This document shows positions 12,606 to 22,726 of a stretch of DNA of 64,000 nucleotides, piece by piece. The DNA is from Schistocerca nitens (lineage: Eukaryota > Arthropoda > Insecta > Orthoptera > Acrididae): NCBI RefSeq assembly GCF_023898315.1, contig NC_064619.1, forward strand, positions 345,350,650 to 345,414,649, written 5' to 3'. The position numbers and the translations under genes are program-made. The notes under the pieces are model-generated. The model did no database searches, was not told where the DNA came from, and saw only the letters and a program-made list of their open reading frames with translations. Within the stretch, counting starts at the first letter, position 1. Each line of letters begins with the position of its first letter.

Positions 12606-13450
12606 TACAGGGTGACAGTTATTGAACTATATGAAAAAAAACAACGCTAATCAGCTACAAACAAGGGTACGCACACATTTTATTCAACATGTAAACATCA
12701 CTACCGATATTCCTATTTACGTTATGACATGATTGACATGCTTGTCATCATTGGCGATGATGTGGCGCAGACAAATATCGATATTCTGCGTGACCGGCTG
12801 AAGTGTCGGAATATCTATGGTATCAGTGGCCTACTGAAAGGCTGTTTTCACCTCAGCAATGGTTATGACGTACACCTTGTCTTTAATATAGCCCCGCAAA
12901 AAGGAGTCGCATTTGTTCAGATCCCGAGAATATGGCGACCAAACGAGGCCCATGTCAATGGCCTCTTGGTACTCCAGAGCCAGAATGCGGTCCCCAAAGT
13001 CTTCACCAGGACATCAAACACTCTTTTACTTCGATGGGGTCGAGCTCCGTCTTTTATGAACCACTTCTTGTGGAAATCAGGGTCACTTTGGAAAATGGGG
13101 ATGAAATCATCTTCCAAAACCTTCATGTACCGCTCGGTAGTCACCTTGTCATCAAAGAATGTCACACCGATTATTCCGTGAGTGGAAATTCTACACCACA
13201 CAGTCACCCGTTGAGGATGAAGAGACCTCTCGATCGCGAAATGCTGGTTCTCAGTCCCCACATGCGCCAGTTTTCTTATTGATGAACCCTTCCAAATGGA
13301 AGTGGGCTTCGTTGCTAAACCAAACCATGCATGCGCATACTAATTCTCATCGTACCCCGCGGCCAACCGTGCAGTTTGAATGTCTTAATACAAACCGTTC
13401 AGAAGTTAAGACGATTTTATTTCATTTAGTTCTATAATTGTCACCCTATA
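12606..13450 (-). mobile_element. Mariner-superfamily element nested in the Tc1 copy
   Basis: Inverted ends: TACAGGGTGACAGTTAT at the left and the complement of TATAGGGTGACAATTAT at the right, extending about 27 bp with mismatches. The element is about 845 bp and lies opposite to its host. The N-terminal part of its transposase is missing. Confidence 0.85.
12740..13350 (-). pseudogene. Mariner-superfamily transposase fragment with a mutated catalytic site
   Basis: On the minus strand the order is WFSNEAHFHLEGF, then HPQRVTVWCRISTHGIIG, WFIKDGARPHRSKRVF and, after a frameshift, SPYSRDLNKCDSFLRGYIK. These are the three catalytic blocks of the Tc1/mariner superfamily, the third with Asp. The first should read SDEAHF, but Asp is replaced by Asn. 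The spacing from second to third Asp is about 47 residues, longer than classical mariner. The longest open piece is 12917-13261. Non-functional. Confidence 0.8.
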
Positions 13451-14563
13451 TTACGAACGCGAAATGGTAGTTGGAGCTAGACACATGTGAATTTCATTTC
13501 GGAAATCGTCAGGGAATCCAATATTCCGAGATCCACAGTGTGCCGAGAATACCAAATCTGAGGTATTATCTCTCCCCACGGACAAATCAGTGGTCGACGG
13601 CCTTCACTTAACGACCGATAGTGGCGTTATCGTAGTGTTATCAGTGCTACCAGACAAGCTACATTCCATGAAATAACCGCAGAAATCAGCGTGGGACGTA
13701 CGACGAACGTATACATTACGACAGTGTGGCGATATTGCGCGTTAATACGCTATGGCAGCGGACGACCGACGCGAGTGCCTTTGCTAACAGCACGACAGCA
13801 CCTGCAGCGCGTCTCCTGGGTTCGTGACCACACCGGTTGGACCCTAGGCGACCGGAAAACCGTAGCCTGTTCAGATGAGTCCTGATTTCATTTGGTAAGA
13901 GCCGATGGTAGGGTTAGAGTCTGACGCAGATCCCAGGAAGCAATGGTCCTAGGTTGTCAAGAAGGCACTGCGCAAGCTGTTAGTGGCTCCATAATGCAAT
14001 GGGCTGTGTTTACAAGAAATGGACTTGGTCCTCCGGTCCAACTCCGACAGCTCATTGACTAGAAAAGCCTGTCTTTGCCCACTTGGAGCCTATTTGTAGC
14101 CAAACGACGATGGAATTTTGCGCCATGTCACCAGGCCATTGTTGTTCGCGATTGGTTTGAAGAACATTCTGACGAATTCAAGCTTATTATTCGCCAACCC
14201 AGATAACCCGACATGAATCACATCGAACATTTATGGGACACTATCCAGACGTCAGTTCGTGCACAACAACCTGTACCGCCAACACTTTCCCCAAATATGG
14301 GTAGCTATAGAGGCAGCAGGGTTCACTATTTCTTCAGGGGCTTTCAACGATTTGTTGGTCAACGCCACATCGAACTGCTGCACTACGCCGGGAAAAACGA
14401 TGTTCGACACGATATAAGAAGGTATCCCATGACTTTTGGCACCAAACTTTAATGCTCAATGCAGTGTAATGTCAGAGAAAAAGGAAACAGATGGTTATCC
14501 TCCTTGCCCAAAGTTTCCGATATAACCTCGTTGTATGTATATGAGTCATCATGGTGTCCAGAA

Positions 14564-14875
14564 TCAGAAGTTGATCGATCGTGAGAGAATTTGGAGATTT
14601 TCCAGCTGACCCCCGCCATTAAGAACATTAAGAAATCGCTTGATGTTAGCACAAGAGGGTACCTTGCCTGAGTTAACATTGCTAACATTCAACATTAAAA
14701 ACACAGATCCACAGTCAAATGTCGGAGATTCCGATAAAAGGATTTCCAGCTTTGCCTGCAGTGCAGATTTTTCTTTATTATCAGAATTACGACGAATATT
14801 TTCGATAGCCGGATTCGAGAGTACAATCAAGTCCACTTCCGGAAAGTCGGCCCACGACGCTGCAGCTGACATCAA
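14564..14875 (-). CDS. Unidentified ORF, 103 codons
   Basis: An open frame starting at Met with fairly balanced composition (segments such as FPEVDLIVLSNPAIENIRR and KEKSALQAKLEILLSES). It could be a fragment of a gene or of a transposon protein. I recognise no domain. It lies just past the decayed Tc1 end, has no visible promoter or splice context that I trust, and the same strand downstream (14449-14563) is open only in another frame. It is probably a relic or a chance ORF. Confidence 0.2.
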   Translation of the reverse strand: MMSAAASWADFPEVDLIVLSNPAIENIRRNSDNKEKSALQAKLEILLSESPTFDCGSVFLMLNVSNVNSGKVPSCANIKRFLNVLNGGGQLENLQILSRSINF

Positions 14876-15406
14876 ACACAGCGTATTTGCGGACGCATTT
14901 CCACATCCCGTTAAGCTCGTTCAGAAAGCCGATTTTTATCCTGGTCACAGATTGCTCAGTCTTGGCTCCTTTGAATAACGGTCGCCATACTGATGTGGCA
15001 TACTGTGTGTCGCGTCGTTATTCAGACGCAGACAAAGGTGATGATTAATTAAACACTTGAACACGGTTTGTATTTTATAATTAAATAGGCACCTCCTCAG
15101 ACGAAGATAGCATGTGTAACCTCAAGGTACGTTAATGTGTTTCAGAAGAATTTCGTAAAGAAATTAAAAAAGCATCATTGGTACAGGGGACTAAAGCAGC
15201 TAAACAGCTCAGTAGTCGTTGTGCCCTGCTTAAACTACAATGTGTGTGAGATTTCCTGCAAAGGAAACAATATCGTGCTGTAGGCTCAAAGTTTACAGGA
15301 TATTTAACTTAAGGAACCTTTCGAAGTGTACGCAAAATCCTTACAAACACCGACAGATATTTCCGTTTCAGAAAGGCTTTAGATTTAGCACTGTTTTTCA
15401 GTAAAA

Positions 15407-15603
15407 AATGGCTCAAATGGCTCTGAGCACTATGGGACTCAACATCTGTGGTCATAAGTCCCCTAGAACTTAGAACTACTTAAACCTAACTAACCTAAGG
15501 ACATCACACACATCCATGCCCGAGGCAGGATTCGAACCTGCGACCGTAGCGGTCGCGCGGTTCCGGACTGAGCGCCTAGAACCGCTAGACCACCGCGGCC
15601 GGC
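15407..15603 (-). mobile_element. SINE group A, full length with target-site duplication
   Basis: Minus-strand group A SINE ending in the complement of the CCGCGGTGG head. The 12 bp duplication TTTTCAGTAAAA at 15395-15406 and 15604-15615 is perfect, which points to a fairly recent insertion. Confidence 0.95.
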
Positions 15604-15615
15604 TTTTCAGTAAAA

Positions 15616-16090
15616 CACCGCCATCGCATCAGCCAGAGAGTTGATGTGTTTATCATTGAAATTCTTCTTAGTATTTATCATAATAAAAATATAGTTAAGT
15701 AGGCTACCAAAGTAGCGAACGTTTCAGTCGTTATGCAGTGGAATTCTGCAGTGTACAATTTACTTCACTTCATGGAGCGGTAGTGGTTCTAGATGGATTA
15801 CAATGAGCTTGTTTACGAATCCACATCAATATCTCGCGAAACTACGGCGGTGGTAAAATCAGACAGATTAGAGCTTTCATACGGGTGGAACAGGGAAAGC
15901 GAGAAATGACAGTGGTGCATGAAACATCTCCCACATGCGAAATGCAGGTGTAAATATAAATGGTTCTGAGGGACCGTCTGCCATTTTCAAAGGAGAGAAA
16001 TTTCTAGCTTCGCAAGAAGTAGTAAGCTGTGCTAGCTGTACCGTATCTGCCCTGTATATCTTAGATGCGCTCCGCACAATTTGTTTGTGA
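15616..16090. other. No recognisable feature
   Basis: AT-rich; only short antisense ORFs without a family signature. Confidence 0.4.
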
Positions 16091-16094
16091 GTAG

Positions 16095-16285
16095 TTAGGT
16101 GGCGCTGTTGTCAGCACACTGGACTCGCATTCGAAAGGACGAAGGTTCAAATCCCTGTGTGGCCATCCAGATTTACGATGGCCGATTTCGTTCCCCATTC
16201 TTTCCAAATCAAAGCTTGTGGTCTCTAATGACCTCGCATTTGACGCGACGTTGAACTCTAATCTTCCTTCTTTCCTTTAATCAAC
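16095..16285 (+). mobile_element. SINE group G, diverged
   Basis: The tRNA-like start GTGGCGCTGTTGTCAGCACA is followed by CTGGACTCGCATTCG, a B-box-like GGTTCAAATCCC and the GGCCGATTTCGTTCCCCAT block. The same layout is seen in the copies at 27.3, 28.2 and 52.0 kb. Confidence 0.75.
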
Positions 16286-16806
16286 AGCTGTCAACAGTTT
16301 CCTGTATGGACTAATGCTCAAATGTCGCCAGTCATAAATCGTAAAAAAGTGGTGAACTACATCGCTTCACACATCTCACACGACTGTATATTGATTTTCT
16401 AGGTTTTACTTGCACCGTGCATGTGGCATCCAATTCCTTTCTTATGAAACGATAGTAGTTTACAAATATCTACCTCACATGCACTGCTCATCAACAACTC
16501 GATCACCCTAATATATTCCTTCCTGGCCATTGGCTTCCTTATCTCAAGACGCACTGATTAGGATTACTTAACGGGAGTATAAATTCGACCTAGAACAATT
16601 TGGACCGCTGCCAGCCATCACGTGGTTTCCGGGTTTTCACACTATGAAATAAGTCAAGCAAATGAGAGTTTTGGTTGCAGATACGAACGCCTCAGTACCT
16701 TAGCCAGAATCGTATAGCACCCACTCTGATTACAAAATTCTGATCAAAACTTTGTAATGATACTGTCATAACACAAGAAGGCGTGAGTGCCATTTCTAAA
16801 AATGGG

Positions 16807-16970
16807 TTGCCGCGCGGAGTGGCCGCGCGCTTTGAGGCACCATGTCATTGATTGCGCGGCCCCTCCCGCAGGAGGTTCGAGTCCTTTCTCGGGCATGGGT
16901 GTGTGTGTTGTTCTTATCATACGTTAGTTTAAGTTAGTTTAAGCAGTGTGTAAATCCAGGGACCGAGGTC
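16807..16970 (+). mobile_element. SINE group B, tail-truncated
   Basis: The head GCCGCGCGGAGTGGCCGCGC, the B box GAGGTTCGAGTCC and the GGGCATGGGTGTGTGTG junction are clear. The copy fades after CCAGGGACCGAGGTC. Confidence 0.85.
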
Positions 16971-17750
16971 GTTACTGTAGTAGTCGTCAAAAACCATTTA
17001 TCATCCGCTCGTCCGTTGATAATATACGGTCGCTCCTAGACCATTCGGTGTAGTGTAGCCTTTATCTTTAGGTAACTTGTTCTCATCTCCTGTTATCTCG
17101 TGCTATAGGCCATTTCTCACCATAAGGAATGCAGCAAAGAATTTCCTGAGCCGTTCGCCGGTCATTTCATGTCTGTACCAGCGGTACACATGAAGTTAGA
17201 ATCATCGCTTCGAAACAAGAACTAAGCCGCTACCGAGAAAATTGATGAAGAAAGAAGCAGCACGTGTGACTGTGCCCTCTGTATCATGAGATTTGACTTT
17301 ATCGTGGAACACATGCTGCTTCTTTGACGTATCTACTGTAATTTTACCTCTCTCCCCTCTACCCCAACCCAATTCCTTGCTCTTCTGACATGGAGCCCAG
17401 TGCTTTCCTCCTCTTTCCTCAAATGAGGAACCCAACGCGTGACAGGAATTTCCAGATTGACAACAAGGTGATTTTCGAGCTGGACCGTTTCTTCAACAGC
17501 CAAATTCAGACCAAGGTCTTGCCAAACACATCCAGCGTTGGAAAATAAAACGTGTCGTGTTGCAGGGTGAATGTATAGAAAGACCAACACCATAAAGTAG
17601 TTTCGCTGCCGTAGCTTGATTTTTTCGAAGTTATAATTACAACTTTACCCCTGGTACTAGCGTCAAGTCTGTATTTCTAATTTATAACCGTTACTATGAC
17701 AGCATCAACTTGCATTTAATTTTATACACGATGCTTTTGCTAAATGGGGT
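16971..17750. other. No recognisable feature
   Basis: Mixed composition; short ORFs on the minus strand (17202-17593) show no domain. Confidence 0.4.
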
Positions 17751-17754
17751 CAAA

Positions 17755-17870
17755 CTGCGGGAAACGATTCCTGAGGTGGTAAGGAGCAGAAAAGGTCAAT
17801 GGAAAATGCATTCCAAGGGAGGTACTCGCACTTAAAGGTGGAGATAAAAGGTCTTTGACAGTATAGGATT
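17755..17870 (+). repeat. Fragment of the CR1/Jockey-like retrotransposon, 5' region
   Basis: GAAACGATTCCTGAGG, TAAGGAGCAGAAAAGG and CATTCCAAGGGAGG match, with mismatches, the reverse complement of about 21380-21500. That segment is the upstream part of the minus-strand retrotransposon. Here it lies in the opposite orientation. Confidence 0.6.
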
Positions 17871-18264
17871 CAGCGTTATGAAGCACACTTGAGAACACCA
17901 GGCAAATAGGAATGTTCTGTCTGTACTAGTGATTTAGCGATATGGTGACTGTGAACCATCAGCACCGGTTCGGCCTCAACGTGAAGGCGACTTATATTGA
18001 TGAACGCTTCGTCGGACAAGTCATCCTTCCGCAACGACTCTCATGGGAAGCGTATCAGCACTTCCTGGGGCCGACCTTTATCACATGCTCCTGGAAGACG
18101 TGACTCCGGTGGTACGAAGCGTAATGTGGCTACTACAATACTGTGCTTCATCTCACTGCACTCTTGAGTGTGGAGCCAAAATAATGTTACACATAGAAAA
18201 CTCCCTCTTGCGTGGTCTACATATATATCTGCATACATACATCGCAAGTCAACGTACAGTCCGT

Positions 18265-18455
18265 CCGCAGCTCGTGGTTGTGCGGTAGCTTTCTCGCTTC
18301 CCACGCCCGGGTCCCCGGGTTCGATTCCCGGCGGGGTCAGGGATATTCTCTGCCTCGTACTGACTGGGTGTTGCGTGATGTCCTAGGTTAGTTAGGTTTA
18401 AGTAGTTCTAAGTTCTAGATGTCAAGTCCCATAGTGCACAGAGCAATTTTTTTTT
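18265..18455 (+). mobile_element. SINE group D with an A-type tail, inserted in the retrotransposon
   Basis: The head is different from group A: GCTCGTGGTTGTGCGGTAGC, CTCGCTTCCCACGCCCGGG and the B box GGTTCGATTCCCGG. Downstream it switches to the same GTTAGTTAGGTTTAAGTAG core and GTCCCATAGTG tail as group A. The 16 bp duplication TCAACGTACAGTCCGT (18249-18264 and 18456-18471) is perfect and is made of retrotransposon sequence. Confidence 0.95.
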
Positions 18456-18699
18456 TCAACGTACAGTCCGTGCAGTCCGTGGCGGAGGGTACCCTGTATC
18501 ACTACTCGTCATTTCCTATGTTGTTCCACTCACAAATAGAGCGAGGGAACAAACGATTTTCTGTATGCCCCAGTACGACCTCTAACTTCTCTTATCTTCG
18601 TGGTCCGTCGTCGAAATGTATGTTGGCGGTGACAGAATCGTTCTGCAGTCAGCTTTAGATCCGGTTCTCTAAATTTCTCAATAGCGTTCCTCGAAAACA

Positions 18700-21200
18700 C
18701 GTTGCATTCCCGCCAGGGATCCCCATTTGAATTACCGAAGTAACTCCGTAATACTTGCGCGTTATTCGGACCTATCGGTAACAGTAATAATCATTCCTGG
18801 TGCAGAGAAGCAACTGGAAGAGTTGAAAACAAGTACGTCGTCAGGTCTGAAAGTTATATATCTCATAGAGTATGTTGAGTTACATGTGATGGTTCAAGGT
18901 ATATCGGTCAATCCGTTAGAAGCAAACTGAGTATTCAGTTGAGGACCTGCCCTCTCATCTTTAGAACTACATCGAGAAAGCAAGGGCAATACACTTAATA
19001 TTTAAACGCTTAACACACCGACGAATTTTCGTCATGAGAACCTTTCGGCTGATTTTGATTGCTTAAATAAGTAGTTCATTGGTTCCTAGATGCACATTCT
19101 CTATGCATTGTCTTTGGATGTTAGCATATGCACCCCTTGCATGTAAGAGGATTAGTTTAGTAACATCGCACAAACAAGTTCCATCCTGTTCGTCGATACA
19201 TAGAGTCAGTGCTTCGGCAACAAACCTAGCCCACCGCTGAACTGCATTGATGTCTTCCTTCAATTCGACATGCCGCGGATGCCAGACACTCGAACAGTAC
19301 TCAAGAATAGGTCACACTAGCTTCCTCTATGCGATGTCCTTTACAGATGAACCACACTTACTCAAATTCTCCCAATGAACTGAAGTCGACCATTCACTTC
19401 CCCTACCAGATTCCTCCAATGCCCGTTCCGTCATATCACTTTGAACGTCCAGGCATTTAAACGACGTGTCTACGTCAAGCAAGACACTACTAATTCTGTA
19501 TCCTAACACTACGAGTTTTTTTCTACTACTCATCCACATTAACATACATTTTTCCTACTTTTAGAGCTATCTGCCGTTCATCACACCAACTAAAAGTTTT
19601 GTCCATGTCATCTTCTGTCGTCAGTCAACTTAGAGACCTTCCTGTACATCACAGAATCATCAGCAAACAACCGAAGACTGCTACCAACCCTGCCCGCCAG
19701 ATCATTTAAGGATATAGAAAATATTAGCTGCCTACGGCCCTTCCCTAGGGCACTCTTGACGATACCCTTGTCTCTGATAAACACTCGCCGTCGAGGACAA
19801 CATACTGGGTTCTATTTTTAAGAAGTCTTTGGGCCACTCACATGCCTATTCCAAATTTTCGTACCTTCGTTAACAGTCTGCAGCGGGCTACCGTGTCAAA
19901 TGCTTTTCGGGAATCTAGAAGTAAGGAATCTGCGTGTTGCCCTTCATCCATAGTTCGCAGGGTATCATGTGAGGAAAGGGCAAGCTGAGTTTCGCAAGAG
20001 CGATGCTTTCTAAGACCGTGCTGATTCGTGGACGTTATCTTCTCGGTTTCAAGGAAATTTATTATATTCAAATTGAGAATATGTTAAAGAATCTTGCTCA
20101 AAGCCGATGTTAAGGATATTCGTCTGTAATTTTGAGGGTCCGTTCTTTTACCCTTCTTATGTACCGGACTCACTGCACTTTTTTGCAGTTACTTGGAACT
20201 TTGCGCTGGACGTGAGCTTGGCGCTAACTGCAAACTAAGCAAGGGGATTATGCCGTAGAGTACTCTTTGTAAACCAGAACTCTGATTCCATCCAGACCTC
20301 ACGACGTACTTGTTTTCAACTCTTCCAGTTGCTTCTCTGCACCAGGAATGTTTATTACTGTGTTGTCCATATGGAACTCTGTGTGTTCGTCACACAATGG
20401 TATGTTTGTACGATTTTCCTGCATGAATGATTTCTTCAACGCAAAATTTAGAATGTCGGCTTTCGTCTTGCTATCTCCTGCTGCCTCAGCAGCTGCCGCT
20501 AAGCCATTTAAAGGACGCGAATTTTCTCGGGTTCGCTGCCAGATCTTTTGCTAATGTATGACGGTGGCCGTTGTCGTACTCTTCGCCCATAGATCTTTCA
20601 CAAAAGCACGAATCTCTACTAATCTTTGCCTGTTGTTATTTGTGCGTTCTCTTGTGAACCGAGAGTGCAACAGCCATTGCTTCCTCGGTATTTTCTGAAT
20701 TTTGTTGTTAAACCATTATGGCTCTTTTCCGTCCTTAATCCACTTACTAGGCACACCGTCCTCTTAACCATGATTTACTTTCTGATTAAATGTTTCCCAT
20801 AATTCCTCTACGTCCATCTCAATGGAGCTAAATGGTGTCATTTCATTGTGTATGAGATGCTAACAACTGTTTATCTGCTCTTTCTAGCAGAAACGCTCTC
20901 CTAGCCCTCTTGAATCATTTATTGACCATAGTCACTATAATTGCATCATGATCGCTAATCCTAGTCTCTATACTGCCACCGTCAATAAAGCTCGGTCTGT
21001 TTGTAGCTACAAGGTCTAAGATCTTTCCATTGCGTGTGAGCTGGGGAACTAGTTGTTCAAGATAGTTTTCTGAAAACGTGCTCAAAAGTGTTTACCAACA
21101 CTGTGTGTACCTCCTGCAATTAATCGATGTATCTTCCAGTATGTCCTCGGTAGGTTAAAGTTGCCTTCAACTAGAATTGCAAGATCTTGGTATATACATG
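18700..21200 (-). pseudogene. Endonuclease/reverse transcriptase of the CR1/Jockey-like element
   Basis: On the minus strand, in order: an endonuclease GNFNL motif (21151-21165; GDFN type), the endonuclease SDHD motif (20945-20956) and an RT entry block with AEKQLEELKTSTS (about 20300-20345). Next come QHGLRKHRSCETQLAL and SRKAFDTV, the RT catalytic region with the first Asp (19838-20071), and FADD, the RT active-site box (19656-19667). The C-terminal remnant runs into KEDINAVQRWARFVAEAL (about 19205-19262) and then the 18.5-18.7 kb region. The frame is broken many times, so no functional protein is possible. Confidence 0.8.
18784..19214. mobile_element. 431 bp insertion with an inverted RT fragment
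   Basis: It interrupts the retrotransposon. CGGTAACA (18776-18783) and CGGCAACA (19215-19222) flank it as a near-perfect 8 bp duplication. Its first about 64 bp (18786-18849) are an inverted near-copy of 20293-20356 in the RT region of the host element. The rest is unrecognised. It could be a chimeric or twin-primed insertion, or a small element that captured RT sequence. Confidence 0.6.
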
Positions 21201-21540
21201 CTACTGAATGACTCTAGAACTATTACATCGGAGTCAGTTGGACGGTAAAACATTACACAATTAACTTGGTTTTACGCAGACCTGCTAAACGAGACTAGAT
21301 AACTACGCTGTCACACTTAACTTCAACCTCAATAGAGCTCATCTTTTTTAATCACTGAAACCTATAATTTCAATTGTCTTTTATCTCAGTCTCCAAAGGG
21401 GTTTCCTACCTTGGAATGAATTTCCAGCCATGGACCGAGTAATCTTTTCTGCTCCTTATCCTCTCAGGGATCGTTTCCTGCAGTTCATCCCCATACAGCA
21501 AAATCATCCTGTATACCCGAGATACCGTATAGTGGGTAAA

Positions 21541-22726
21541 GATGAACATGTCAGCCTTCCAGATACTGTTTCTCAAGATAATACGAATATCATTTATTAA
21601 CTGTCGATAAGGAAGCCAATACGTGGTAGTGGTAAAAAAAAATTAAATTTTTTGATGGAATTTGAATCTTTGGGATCTAGTTCACATAGTCTCCAAAGCA
21701 TTTTCCTGAAAAATTGTTTTAGGACTTTTATTCTATTTAACAAGTAAGATTTGACGTTCAACTTTTCCTTATTACTTACCTTAATTTAGTTCTGTTAGTT
21801 TGAATCATAATTAATAGTGATCCAACGCCACACCTTGGATAGGTAACTGTGTTCATGGGAGCTGTCCGTCACACGCAGGTCCAAGCAGGGTGAAAACCTG
21901 TCAAAATCAAATTTTCAAGTGGCTCAGATGGCGTTATACTGAACCTTAAAGTGTTCTTTAGGTTGATTTTTCCTAAAAATTTGTAAAAAGCGGAAGGACC
22001 CAAAATTCTGAAACATTTGTCTTCATTTACAATTTTATTTAGAAGTAAGTAATATAAAATTTCACATTATTTGAGTTTCAATGGTTGTCAATAGTTTTAT
22101 CTAGGTGTCTACTACATTTCGTTGAATTATCTTGAATAGTTCACAGAAAAAGAACTTCCCTAGTAAAAAATGTTATATCTGGGAAATCACTTTTAAAGAA
22201 AATGAGCTGAATTTGAACACTTAAGACATGATTACAAACAGCGTGAGACATGTGTTTTGTCGTCTTCTGCGTCTGGCTTGTCCTCCAGCTTTGTTTTGCA
22301 ACATCTAGCTAACTGTCTCACATTTTTTCCATTAATATCACATACATTTCAGTATCTTGAATTCAGGAGTTGTCATGAGGGCGAAGACCTGAGACCATGT
22401 TCTCTCCAGGAATAATTCTTAATTTTTGTAATACCCAACATTTGGCAATATTCCTACAATTTTACCTGTACGTGACAGCATCATGGACTCTTATTTTTAA
22501 TATTTGTGTATATACAAACACAGTTTTTCGTGAACGATTCCACATCAAACTGTTGAAACATACATTTGGAGTTTGTGCACATCCATGCATGTTTTTCTTC
22601 AGTAACTGAGCCCTGGACACGTGTCTAAATATGGCCTTTGTAGGAACTGCAAATGTGGGAAAAATATGCATTGCCGAATAAGATTGTCCTGTCACTTTTG
22701 CCCTGTTAAACTTGCACCATGATGTA
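21541..22726. other. AT-rich, no recognisable feature
   Basis: Very AT-rich with no ORF above background that shows a domain and no repeat end. Confidence 0.45.

Larger units (their letters stand above)
12431..14449 (+). mobile_element. Tc1-family element interrupted by a nested mariner
   Basis: The left end starts CACTGAGGCGACGAAAGT directly after TA (12429-12430), as expected for Tc1/mariner insertion. The right end near 14449 has decayed. The sequence of a second transposon (12606-13450) is inserted shortly after the transposase start codon. Removing it leaves about 1.17 kb, shorter than a full Tc1, so internal deletions are also present. Confidence 0.85.
12587..14452 (+). pseudogene. Tc1 transposase, split and decayed
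   Basis: The start context TTATGGCCGCACGA lies at 12587 and is cut off about 20 bp later by the nested element. Beyond 13450 the frame resumes with the HTH region, then RVSWVRDHTGWTLGD and the first catalytic region VACSDES (around 13860-13885), which is followed by a stop. The block that should hold the second catalytic Asp reads NFAPCHQAIVVRDWF, so the usual DDN before APCH is lost. The third catalytic residue survives in DMNHIEHLWD (about 14210-14240). Several stops are present and the gene is dead. Confidence 0.85.
18214..21540 (-). mobile_element. CR1/Jockey-like non-LTR retrotransposon, decayed
   Basis: A long minus-strand element. Its 3' end (about 18214-18250) has the CTACAT/CATACAT-type simple tail also seen in the copies at 29.9 and 45.5 kb. 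Upstream come the C-terminal region, the reverse transcriptase and an apurinic-type endonuclease region, ending near 21500. Two later insertions interrupt it: a SINE (18265-18455) and a 431 bp piece (18784-19214). Many stops and frameshifts are present. The endonuclease plus RT layout and the lack of LTRs support non-LTR class, but the clade name is tentative. Confidence 0.8.

Noticed and set aside
12729..13181. 150-codon plus-strand ORF
   Set aside because: It lies antisense to the nested mariner transposase and shares its length; the minus strand has the family motifs.
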